A stretch of 15,665 nucleotides of DNA from CAINVV01 sp031432175 (lineage in GTDB: Bacteria > Bacteroidota > Bacteroidia > Bacteroidales > Prolixibacteraceae): NCBI GenBank assembly GCA_964358545.1, contig CAYHQN010000105.1, positions 1 to 15,665 of the forward strand, read 5' to 3'. A model generated the notes under the pieces. That model ran no database searches, had not been told where the DNA came from, and worked only from the letters and a program-made list of their open reading frames with translations. Shown piece by piece: positions 5,905-13,154 of the stretch (within the stretch, counting starts at the first letter, position 1; the number at the start of each line of letters is the position of its first letter). The position numbers were made by a program, and so were the translations under genes.

Positions 5905-6864
5905 ATGGATATATCCGTAGTTGTTCCATTGTACAATGAAGTGGAATCCTTGCCTGAACTGAATGCATGGATCGACCGGGTTATGAAAGCCCACCACTTT
6001 ACTTACGAAATATGGTTCATTGACGATGGAAGCACCGATGGATCCTGGAAATGGGTCGAAGATCAGTCCCGTATCTCTGCTACAGTAAAAGGGGTCCGGT
6101 TCAGAAGAAATTACGGAAAATCCGCGGCTTTACATACCGGATTTGAAGAAACAACCGGGGATGTTGTCATTACCATGGATGCCGATCTTCAGGATAGTCC
6201 GGATGAAATTCCCGAATTGTATCGAATGATCAAAGAGGAGGGCTACGACCTGGTTTCAGGCTGGAAGAAAAAACGGTTTGATCCGCTCTCCAAAAGACTG
6301 CCCAGTAAATTGTACAATGCGACAGCCAGCAGGGTGACCGGTATTAGGCTACATGACTTCAACTGCGGCTTAAAAGCCTATCGGAATGAAGTGGTGAAAA
6401 GCATTGAGGTGTATGGCGAAATGCACCGCTACATTCCCTACATGGCCAAGCAGGCAGGTTTCGCCAATATCGGGGAGATGGTAGTCAGGCACCAGGCCCG
6501 CAAATATGGTACTACCAAATTTGGATTGAGCCGCTTCATCTTCGGATACCTCGATCTGATGTCAATTTCTTTTATTTCACGTTTCGGGAAACGCCCGATG
6601 CACCTCTTTGGAACCCTTGGGTCCATGATGTTCCTCCTCGGATTCATGGCGGTGGCCTGGCTGGGTGGGTACAAGATATACCAGCAATTTCACGGGATTC
6701 TCATGGAACGGGTTACCCAAAGCCCCTATTTTTACCTGGCCCTCACCTCGATGATTTTGGGTACCCAATTGTTCCTTGCGGGATTCCTCGGGGAACTGGT
6801 TTCCCGCACATCCTCCGAAAGGAACCATTACCTTATTGATAAGAAAACAAAGGATAAAGGATAA
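5905..6864 (+). CDS. Family 2 glycosyltransferase with C-terminal membrane anchor (GtrB/ArnC/DPM1-like)
   Basis: A 319-residue protein. The GT-A catalytic domain (about 1-215) opens with ISVVVPLYNE, has the nucleotide-sugar motif DDGSTDGS (40-47), the metal-binding DAD (92-94) in MDADLQD, and the blocks FNCGLKAYR (152-160) and YGTTKFG (201-207). Two transmembrane segments follow (about 233-256 and 276-297). Such enzymes usually move a sugar or phosphosugar from a nucleotide donor to polyprenyl phosphate at the inner face of the cytoplasmic membrane; the exact sugar cannot be read from sequence. The last codons, coding KDKG and the stop, lie within the left arm of a repeat element (6849-7001), so the C-terminus may have been replaced by insertion of that repeat. 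Confidence 0.9.
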   Translation: MDISVVVPLYNEVESLPELNAWIDRVMKAHHFTYEIWFIDDGSTDGSWKWVEDQSRISATVKGVRFRRNYGKSAALHTGFEETTGDVVITMDADLQDSPDEIPELYRMIKEEGYDLVSGWKKKRFDPLSKRLPSKLYNATASRVTGIRLHDFNCGLKAYRNEVVKSIEVYGEMHRYIPYMAKQAGFANIGEMVVRHQARKYGTTKFGLSRFIFGYLDLMSISFISRFGKRPMHLFGTLGSMMFLLGFMAVAWLGGYKIYQQFHGILMERVTQSPYFYLALTSMILGTQLFLAGFLGELVSRTSSERNHYLIDKKTKDKG

Positions 6865-7001
6865 AGTAAAAAGGATAAAGTAAAGAACGCTCTGATCAAT
6901 ATTTGCATATAATTTATAACTCATAACTTATAACTCAGTGCAAGAAGTACTATCTCACGGAGGCCGCTACTTTATCCTTTTTACTTTATCCTTTATCCTT
7001 T
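6849..7001. repeat. Extragenic repeat element with 34-bp perfect inverted arms made of heptamers
   Basis: The left arm (6849-6882) and right arm (6968-7001) are perfect reverse complements over 34 bp. The left arm is a run of heptamers in strict phase: AAAGGAT, AAAGGAT, AAAGTAA, AAAGGAT, AAAGTAA. The 85-bp centre holds three further heptamers, ATAACTC, ATAACTT, ATAACTC (6916-6936). The left arm contains the stop codon of the glycosyltransferase gene, and the right arm ends 7 nt before the ATG of the antiporter, so the repeat fills the junction. There is no obvious target-site duplication and no transposase. In RNA the arms could form a long hairpin that separates or tunes the two messages. 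Confidence 0.85.
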
Positions 7002-7008
7002 CCCCAGC

Positions 7009-8985
7009 ATGGAATTATCTGTATTAAAGGACATTGTCATCATCTTTGCACTTTCGTCACTGGTCAACTACCTGTTTACCAGGATAAAGGTACCTACCAT
7101 CATTGGCTACCTGCTCACCGGGGTATTGGTAGGCCCAAAATTGATGGGAATCATCAAGGCTCCCCAGGAGATTGAACTGATGGCCGAAATCGGCGTTGTC
7201 ATTCTGCTTTTCATGATCGGTATGGAGTTCTCCCTGAACCACCTCTTCAAGATTCGGCGCCGGGTTTTTCTGGGTGGTTTTTTGCAAGTCACACTCACCA
7301 CCCTGCTTACTACTTTACTGACACATGCCTACGATCTCAGTTGGAAGTCCTCGCTCTTTATTGGATTTCTAACAGCACTGAGCAGTACCGCCGTTGTGCT
7401 GAAAATCTTACAGGACCGCTCTGAGATTACTTCAAACTATGGCCGTACAGTTCTGGGTATCCTGATCTTTCAGGATGTTTTATTGGTACCACTGATGCTG
7501 TTTACTCCATTTTTGGGAGGAGGCGAGATAGATTATAGTGGCCAGCTCTTCCTATTGGCAATAAAGTCGGTATTTATCATCGGATTCCTTTATGTAGGAA
7601 ACAGATGGTTAATGCCGAAGCTGCTGCATAAAATTGCCATGACCCGCAACCAGGAGCTCTTCATGATGATCGTTTTGCTTATTTGTCTGTCGGTGGCGCT
7701 GCTGACTTACCAAATGGGCATGCCGCTTGCCTTTGGTGCCTTTCTGGCAGGCTTGATGATCTCCGAATCAGAATACAGCCACGATGCGTTTGGTAATCTG
7801 ATCACCTTCCGGGATACCTTTACCAGCTTCTTCTTTGTCTCGATAGGAATGTTGCTGGACCTGAGTTTTGTCGCTGAACATTTTGAAGTGATCATAGCTG
7901 CAGTTACGGTTGTTGTTATCTTAAAAATGCTGGTAGGTGCCTTGACCGCCTTTTTGCTCGGACATACTTTTAAGGGGACAATTTTGGTTGGGGTCGCCCT
8001 GAGCCAGGTTGGTGAGTTCTCATTTATTCTTGCCAAACTGGGCAAAGACTTTACCATCCTCAATGACTATTTCTATCAGCTTTTCCTGGCCGTGGCGGTA
8101 ATTACCATGTCAATTTCCCCATTTGTAATTCAGCTCGGTTCCAAAATTTCGGCACTCCTGCTAATGCTCCCCATCCCAAAATGGATGATCAACGGACTCT
8201 TTCCACTGAAGCAGATAGATATTCCTCAGCTCCAGAACCATCTCGTGTTAATTGGAAAAGATTCCCGCGCCCAAAATCTTTCCAAGATGGCCAAATATTA
8301 CAATCTTCCCTACGTTTCCATCGTTTTTGATCCGGAAATTGCCCGTCAACGACAGTTAAAAGGTGAAACCGTCGTTTATGGGGACGCCTTCAACATTCCG
8401 ATTTTGGAGAAAGCATCTGTCAGAAATGCCCATATCGTGGTGATCTCCATTGGAAAACTCGATGTCCTGAAAGTGATTATCGACAAGGTCAGACAGTTGA
8501 ACAAACATGCTGCCATCGTCGTCCGCACACGCCACATCGAAGACATTGAGGCGCTTTACAAAATAGGTGCGACACAGGTAATCCCTGAAGAATTTGAGAC
8601 GGCTATTGATCTGTTCGAGCGGGTCATGGCCAATTTTCTGTTGCCACGAAAGGAGATAGACAGTGCCATTGACCGGATTAGGAGTGATCATTACGGAATC
8701 TTTCTGGAGGAGACCAGCGCGACGAAATTTAATATCTCCAAGGATATTCCTGATGTAGAGATCATCCCCATGGAGGTCACAAAAGGAGCACAAATTATCG
8801 GAAAGACACTTGCGGGGAGCAGGTTAAGAGAACTATACGGCATCACCCTGGTAGCCCTGAAGCGCGAACAGAAGGTGATCGACCACCCCAAACCTACGCT
8901 TACTTTCAACGAAGGGGATGTAGCCTATTTGCTGGGAAAAACTGAACAGATCTCGGGAGTGGCAGAACTTTTTTCAGCAGAATAG
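7009..8985 (+). CDS. CPA2-family monovalent cation:proton antiporter with RCK (TrkA-N/TrkA-C) domains
   Basis: A 658-residue protein of KefB/KefC/YbaL type. Residues 1 to about 395 form the antiporter membrane domain with some 12 hydrophobic segments and family signatures: VPTIIGYLLTGVLVGP near the start, LSSTA (124-128), GILIFQD (150-156) and SQVGEFSFILAK. A cytoplasmic TrkA-N domain follows from residue 411 (HLVLIGKDSRAQNL), and a TrkA-C domain ends the protein (about 575-655). It should exchange K+ or Na+ for protons in the inner membrane, gated by a ligand on the RCK domain. The dinucleotide-binding glycine motif, normally GxGxxG, is GKDSRA here (416-421), so NAD(H) binding may be lost or altered. 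The gene begins just after the repeat element; whether it shares a transcript with the glycosyltransferase is uncertain. Confidence 0.92.
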   Translation: MELSVLKDIVIIFALSSLVNYLFTRIKVPTIIGYLLTGVLVGPKLMGIIKAPQEIELMAEIGVVILLFMIGMEFSLNHLFKIRRRVFLGGFLQVTLTTLLTTLLTHAYDLSWKSSLFIGFLTALSSTAVVLKILQDRSEITSNYGRTVLGILIFQDVLLVPLMLFTPFLGGGEIDYSGQLFLLAIKSVFIIGFLYVGNRWLMPKLLHKIAMTRNQELFMMIVLLICLSVALLTYQMGMPLAFGAFLAGLMISESEYSHDAFGNLITFRDTFTSFFFVSIGMLLDLSFVAEHFEVIIAAVTVVVILKMLVGALTAFLLGHTFKGTILVGVALSQVGEFSFILAKLGKDFTILNDYFYQLFLAVAVITMSISPFVIQLGSKISALLLMLPIPKWMINGLFPLKQIDIPQLQNHLVLIGKDSRAQNLSKMAKYYNLPYVSIVFDPEIARQRQLKGETVVYGDAFNIPILEKASVRNAHIVVISIGKLDVLKVIIDKVRQLNKHAAIVVRTRHIEDIEALYKIGATQVIPEEFETAIDLFERVMANFLLPRKEIDSAIDRIRSDHYGIFLEETSATKFNISKDIPDVEIIPMEVTKGAQIIGKTLAGSRLRELYGITLVALKREQKVIDHPKPTLTFNEGDVAYLLGKTEQISGVAELFSAE

Positions 8986-9333
8986 ACGGAGAGTGCTGTA
9001 TGCAAATAGTTTTTTCATAGTTTTAATTTCAAAGATTTTGAACAATATTGATTTAAATACCTTTTATAGTTTGTCTGGTAAAAAGCAAAGGAACCGTCCT
9101 AATTTTGATGCTTGAAAGTTAAAGTTGGTTAAACCATTTGCCAAGATAGAAACAATTTAATTAATCCAAATTGCACCAATTTGGCTTTCAGTAAGATAAA
9201 CTGAAAAACTATTTTCTTGATAAAACTCAAATAATTAATAAATTAGATGCATCTGCACTCCAAAATCACAAATTAGTTAATCCGAACAATACCAGACAAT
9301 TAGCAATTTTCCCAACCAATTTATTTGTATAAA
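8986..9333 (+). other. AT-rich intergenic gap with two small inverted repeats
   Basis: About 350 bp without a coding frame I would defend on either strand. It contains CCAAATT-GCACC-AATTTGG (9166-9184), a 7-bp perfect dyad, directly followed by TTTCAG and CTGAAA (9186-9191 and 9201-9206). These may be an operator or an RNA structure in the leader of the downstream permease. TTTATTTG (9320-9327) is one mismatch from the -7 consensus and would make an almost leaderless transcript. No convincing terminator for the antiporter gene was found. Confidence 0.4.
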
Positions 9334-10437
9334 ATGGATCAGCGAATAAAAAATATCATCGTCATCATAGCTTTGGTGCTATTTGGTCTGATGGTTTATT
9401 ATCTCAGCAACATCGTCGCCTACATCCTGATTGCGGCTGTCATGTCCTTAATTGGAAGTCCGCTGAATCAACAATTCCAGCGTATTCATTATAAAAAATT
9501 CAGGATTGGCAGAAGCGGGGCTTCTTTTCTGACCATTTTGACTTTATGGCTTTGTATCATTGGCTTCTTTAGCTTTCTGATTCCTTTGGTCGCTTCAGAA
9601 GTCAACCAACTCTCTAACATCAACATTCAGGATGTGGTGAACTATTTGAACAACGCATTTGTACAGATACAAACCAATTATCCCAATTTGGTTTCCAACT
9701 TTACGCAAAGCACCACACTTGAATCGTATCTTAAAACCCAGTTTTCAGGCTTTCTGAATTTCGGACAGGTCAGTTCTGTCTTCGGATCCATTGCAACCGT
9801 CATCGGAAATCTGTTCCTGATGTTTTTCTCCGTCTCGTTTATCCTCTACTTTTTCCTGAAGGAAGATGGGATGTTTGGGAAATGGATTATCATTTTATCC
9901 CCTTTAAAATATGAAGAGAGAGTGAAAAAGTTGATAGATTCCATCAGCTTCCTGTTAAAAAGGTACATGATAGGTATGCTGTTTCAAATGCTGGGAGTTA
10001 TGGTCATATCCACTTTGGGCTTCACGGTCATTGGACTGGGTTTTTCGCATGCGGTTGTGGTGGGCGTCTTTGCGGGATTGATCAATGTCATCCCATACAT
10101 TGGTCCATGGATCGGTGCGCTCTTTGGACTGGTCGTTGCGTTGTCCAGCAATCTGGATGCAAGTTTTACCGCCGTCACTTTGCCATTAATGGTGATGATA
10201 GTTATCGTGGTAATGGTCGTTCAGTTTATCGACAACATGATTTTTCAAACCATTATCTATTCTAACAGCATCAAGGCACATCCGCTCGAAATTTTCTTTG
10301 TTACCATGATAGCCGGTACTCTGGCTGGTATCCCGGGCATGATATTGGGCATCCCGGCTTATACCGTACTCAGGGTAATCGCCAGCGAATTTCTGTCGGA
10401 ATTTAAGGTAATCAAAAGCCTGACAAAACACGATTAG
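9334..10437 (+). CDS. AI-2E family transporter (PerM/TqsA/YdiK-like permease)
   Basis: A 367-residue membrane protein starting at the ATG at 9334 (MDQRIKN). An in-frame TTG nine bases earlier is possible but less likely. The layout fits the family: two or three N-terminal membrane helices, a soluble stretch (about residues 90-145), then membrane helices with the conserved block GLINVIPYIGPWIGALFG, and a C-terminal part with QFIDNMIFQ, HPLEIFFV and GIPGMILGIPAY. Relatives export the signal AI-2, or act as Na+/H+ antiporters, or have unknown substrates, so the substrate cannot be named. No quorum-sensing gene is nearby. It stands alone downstream of a long AT-rich gap and converges on the ferritin/VIT1 gene. 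Confidence 0.9.
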   Translation: MDQRIKNIIVIIALVLFGLMVYYLSNIVAYILIAAVMSLIGSPLNQQFQRIHYKKFRIGRSGASFLTILTLWLCIIGFFSFLIPLVASEVNQLSNINIQDVVNYLNNAFVQIQTNYPNLVSNFTQSTTLESYLKTQFSGFLNFGQVSSVFGSIATVIGNLFLMFFSVSFILYFFLKEDGMFGKWIIILSPLKYEERVKKLIDSISFLLKRYMIGMLFQMLGVMVISTLGFTVIGLGFSHAVVVGVFAGLINVIPYIGPWIGALFGLVVALSSNLDASFTAVTLPLMVMIVIVVMVVQFIDNMIFQTIIYSNSIKAHPLEIFFVTMIAGTLAGIPGMILGIPAYTVLRVIASEFLSEFKVIKSLTKHD

Positions 10438-10465
10438 GTAGAGACAAGGCATGCCTTGTCTCTAC
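10438..10465. repeat. 28-bp perfect palindrome between convergent genes
   Basis: Starting directly after the permease stop, the half-site GTAGAGACAAGGCA is followed by its exact reverse complement with no spacer (centre at 10451/10452). It lies between two convergent genes and may act as a bidirectional terminator, though no clear T-run follows immediately. Palindromes with a TAGAGAC...GTCTCTA frame are, as I recall, dispersed repeats in several genomes; I cannot check this here. Confidence 0.8.
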
Positions 10466-10478
10466 GGATCAGAAATTT

Positions 10479-11576
10479 TTAACCTGCTAAAGAAATGCCG
10501 ATTATTCTTCCAATACCAAATGTTATTGCGGCGGCGAGTAAACCGAAAATTACCTGTCTGAACCCTGAATACCAAACATTCTTCCCTGTGAATAAGGTGA
10601 TGGCCGCACCAATTATAAATAGTCCGACTGCACTAAGCCCAACACTTAGGATAATCGCTTTCATTCCATTTGTAAACATAAATGGTACTACAGGAATAAC
10701 TGCGCCAATCGCGAACAGAATAAAGGAATAAACTGCTGCCTCGACAGCTGAGCCTTTCAGTTCTTCTTCGTTGATTCCCAACTCTTCTTTTACCAGAAAT
10801 TTATGGGCATGGTTTTTATCTTTCATTATTTCGGTGGCCATCTGATTTGCTTGTACTTCAGGGATTCCTTTGGCAATATAGATTAAGGCCATTTCCTGCC
10901 TTTCCCCTTCCGGATTTGTCTCCAGTTCGTCCATCTCCAGTTGCATCTGGTTTTCATACAATTCCTGAGAGCTCTTCACTGAGATCCATTCGCCCAACGA
11001 CATCGACAAGGCCCCCGCCAATAACCCTGCAAGACCGGCTAATAAAACGCCCGCTTGCCCGGATGTTGCACCGGCGATTCCCATGACCAGGCTAAAATTG
11101 GAAACCAAACCGTCATTCCCTCCCAATACTGCTGCCCTTATGGCATTGCCACCAACAGAACGGTGTCTGGTTTCGAATTTTGCCAATTGGCTACCCGTAA
11201 CATTTTCCTCCTTATCAATTAACGCACGAAGGATTTTGACGTGATTGGTCTCAGAGCCGGTTATTTCAAGGTTATTCTTTTTCTTAACCGTAACAATCGC
11301 ATTGGAGAGGCTTTTTTCGGTGTCCATCAGCACCCCTAAAACATAATCGTACCCAAAAATCTTACCGATCAAATGAATGGTACTGGCTCTCCACGAAGGT
11401 TGCATCAAACCCTCTAAATCGATGTTTTCTTTTTTAGCAAAAGCCTCTGCATGACCTTTTTCAATCCCGCTCATTTTTAAAAACACCTTTGCGATGGTTT
11501 CATCCGCCTCATGCCCTGCTAGTTTTCGGTACAAGAAGCTAGCGTCAATTTCTGTTTGAATATTGCTTTTTTTCAT
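10479..11576 (-). CDS. Ferritin-like/VIT1 fusion: membrane iron (or Mn) exporter of the Mbfa type
   Basis: A 365-residue fusion protein. The N-terminal part (about 1-135) is a ferritin/rubrerythrin-like four-helix domain, with candidate di-iron ligands Glu9, Glu39, His42 (EKGH) and Glu87, Glu109, His112 (ETNH). The C-terminal part is a VIT1/CCC1 transporter: it opens with GGNAIRAAVLGGNDGLVSNFSLVMG and continues to GEWISVKSSQELYE, an amphipathic loop with a Glu/Met-rich stretch (MQLEMDELE), and ends in further membrane helices. Relatives such as membrane-bound ferritin A capture ferrous iron in the cytoplasm and export it. It lies 17 nt downstream of the NrfD-type gene, so the two are probably co-transcribed. 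Metal identity is inferred from the family. Confidence 0.88.
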   Translation of the reverse strand: MKKSNIQTEIDASFLYRKLAGHEADETIAKVFLKMSGIEKGHAEAFAKKENIDLEGLMQPSWRASTIHLIGKIFGYDYVLGVLMDTEKSLSNAIVTVKKKNNLEITGSETNHVKILRALIDKEENVTGSQLAKFETRHRSVGGNAIRAAVLGGNDGLVSNFSLVMGIAGATSGQAGVLLAGLAGLLAGALSMSLGEWISVKSSQELYENQMQLEMDELETNPEGERQEMALIYIAKGIPEVQANQMATEIMKDKNHAHKFLVKEELGINEEELKGSAVEAAVYSFILFAIGAVIPVVPFMFTNGMKAIILSVGLSAVGLFIIGAAITLFTGKNVWYSGFRQVIFGLLAAAITFGIGRIIGISLAG

Positions 11577-11593
11577 ATATTATTGCTATTCAA

Positions 11594-12943
11594 TTATTCA
11601 ACAGGCTGCTGATCCGGATGGGCGCTCTCTTCCTCCGCGATTTCCCAGATAGGAATAACCGGAAACAACTTCATCAGAACGGAAATTATCATCACGGCCA
11701 TGGTGATGGTTCCAACGGTTATAGCTGACTCCACAATAGTAGGATGATAGAGCATCCAGGCATCCGGCACATTTTGTTTTGGCAAAAATGGAGCTTCCAT
11801 GGTGGGAACCACAATCAACAAACGTTTGAACCAGGCGGCAATCAAAACCACTATGGCAATGATAAACATCGGAACTGGTTTACGCATGGATTTGAAAAGG
11901 AGCAGTATCATTGGAATGACTAATCCAAGCAACTGCACACTCCAGAACATAAAGGCATGCTCTCCCACAAATAACTCCATGAGGTGGCGGGCTTCGAATG
12001 TCTTCATCTTGTATGCAGGAACCAGGTACTCATTCAGGTTGAAATAGAAATAGACGATGGAAACCAAAAAGAGCAGCCTGCCCATTTTATCAAAATGCTC
12101 AACGGTGATGTACCTGCTAAGTTTATAACTGTTTCTGACAATAAACATCAGAATGATAACTGCTGCAGACCCTGCCACGAAGGCGCCGGTAAGGAAGTAA
12201 GGCCCAAAGATGGTGCTGTCCCAACCCGGTCGGGTGGTGACCGCAAAAAGCCAGGAGGTAACCGTATGGATGGCAAAGGCTGTGGGTACAATCAGTATCA
12301 ACAGGATCCGGACCGCTTTCAGCAATATTTTGTATTGCTCTGGTTTGTGCTGGAAATTAAAGGATAAAAATTCGTAAGTCTTTTGGAGCCAGGCCGGGGT
12401 ATGGCCGATCCTTCCCCTGCTGATGGCCATGTCGGGAATCATGGTGAATATATAGAGCAAAATACTGAGGGTCATGTAGGTGGTCACCACTGTCACATCC
12501 CACAATATGGGAGACTGTATCCTGCCAAACATGAAAACATAGGGTAGCCTCTCCGGTCGCCCCATATCAGACACGATAACCAATCCGGCCACTGCCGAGA
12601 AGGCAACAGCGATGATTTCAGCGATCCGGCCAATCGGTTTGACCCACTTGTAACCCATCATCCCAAGAACGGCGCTGATCAGCATCCCAACCAAACTCGT
12701 GGCAACAAAAAAGACAAAGTTGGAAATGTACATCCCCCAACTGACATAATCACGCAAGCCGGTAACGATCAACCCCTTGTCCAATTGAATGTAATAAGCA
12801 TATAAACAGACAAATAGAAGCATCGTAAGACTCGACATCCATATTAAAAAGCCCCTGTCGACCCCTACAGGACGCAAAATATCTGACGCAATCCGATCCA
12901 ATCTTTTGTCTTGTAAAAATTTGGTGTTTACTTCTGATGCCAT
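11594..12943 (-). CDS. NrfD/PsrC-type quinone-interacting integral membrane protein (orphan)
   Basis: A 449-residue protein with about ten hydrophobic helices and a charged N- and C-terminus. Family signs are VSWGMYISNFVFFV near residues 70-80, SDMGRPERLPYVF, QSPILWDVTVVTTY, HTVTSWLFAVTTRPGWDS and WFKRLLIVVPTMEAP. NrfD-like subunits carry no haem; they exchange electrons between menaquinone and an Fe-S partner, and occur in polysulfide reductase, alternative complex III (ActC), Dsr and Hme complexes. Here no ferredoxin-type or molybdopterin partner gene is adjacent, so it is an orphan copy or works with a partner elsewhere. It is followed by the ferritin/VIT1 gene and is divergent from the FAD/Fe-S oxidoreductase. 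Confidence 0.87.
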   Translation of the reverse strand: MASEVNTKFLQDKRLDRIASDILRPVGVDRGFLIWMSSLTMLLFVCLYAYYIQLDKGLIVTGLRDYVSWGMYISNFVFFVATSLVGMLISAVLGMMGYKWVKPIGRIAEIIAVAFSAVAGLVIVSDMGRPERLPYVFMFGRIQSPILWDVTVVTTYMTLSILLYIFTMIPDMAISRGRIGHTPAWLQKTYEFLSFNFQHKPEQYKILLKAVRILLILIVPTAFAIHTVTSWLFAVTTRPGWDSTIFGPYFLTGAFVAGSAAVIILMFIVRNSYKLSRYITVEHFDKMGRLLFLVSIVYFYFNLNEYLVPAYKMKTFEARHLMELFVGEHAFMFWSVQLLGLVIPMILLLFKSMRKPVPMFIIAIVVLIAAWFKRLLIVVPTMEAPFLPKQNVPDAWMLYHPTIVESAITVGTITMAVMIISVLMKLFPVIPIWEIAEEESAHPDQQPVE

Positions 12944-13119
12944 AGTGGTTTTTCTAAGGTTAACTTTCCCTTTTCATTGATAAATCTGAACAAGCAGCTC
13001 CCATTACAATCAAGATTTTCTCCTAACTTCGTAACCGAAATAGTAATTGCAAGCCTGATTCGATCGGATTATACGTAATTCTTATTTGAAAATGATTCTG
13101 AAAAGGTGCAAAAATTTAT

Positions 13120-13127
13120 CAAAACTA
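13120..13127 (-). promoter_or_regulatory. Possible -7 element for the NrfD-ferritin/VIT1 pair
   Basis: On the minus strand this reads TAGTTTTG, a match to TAnnTTTG, in the 211-bp divergent intergenic region. It would give a long leader of about 170 nt, and no TTTG lies at the -33 distance, so the call is weak. Nothing comparable was found for the divergent plus-strand gene. Confidence 0.3.
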
Positions 13128-13154
13128 CATATTTTTTTTAAAACGCTACGGTAG

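Noticed and set aside
6849..6936. Heptamer runs as a CRISPR array or satellite-type array
   Set aside because: Units are only 7 nt with no unique spacers, and the run is short; an inverted-repeat element fits better.
6849..7001. Insertion sequence or integrated mobile gene cassette
   Set aside because: There is no transposase frame and no clear target-site duplication; at most it is a non-autonomous repeat.
9325..9333. TTG start for the AI-2E permease
   Set aside because: An ATG follows three codons later and begins a normal N-terminus, so the TTG start is unnecessary.
10495..11086. Plus-strand frames opposite the ferritin/VIT1 gene, and similar antisense frames opposite gap, the antiporter and the FAD oxidoreductase
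   Set aside because: They lie wholly inside genes with strong family motifs on the other strand and show no domains of their own.
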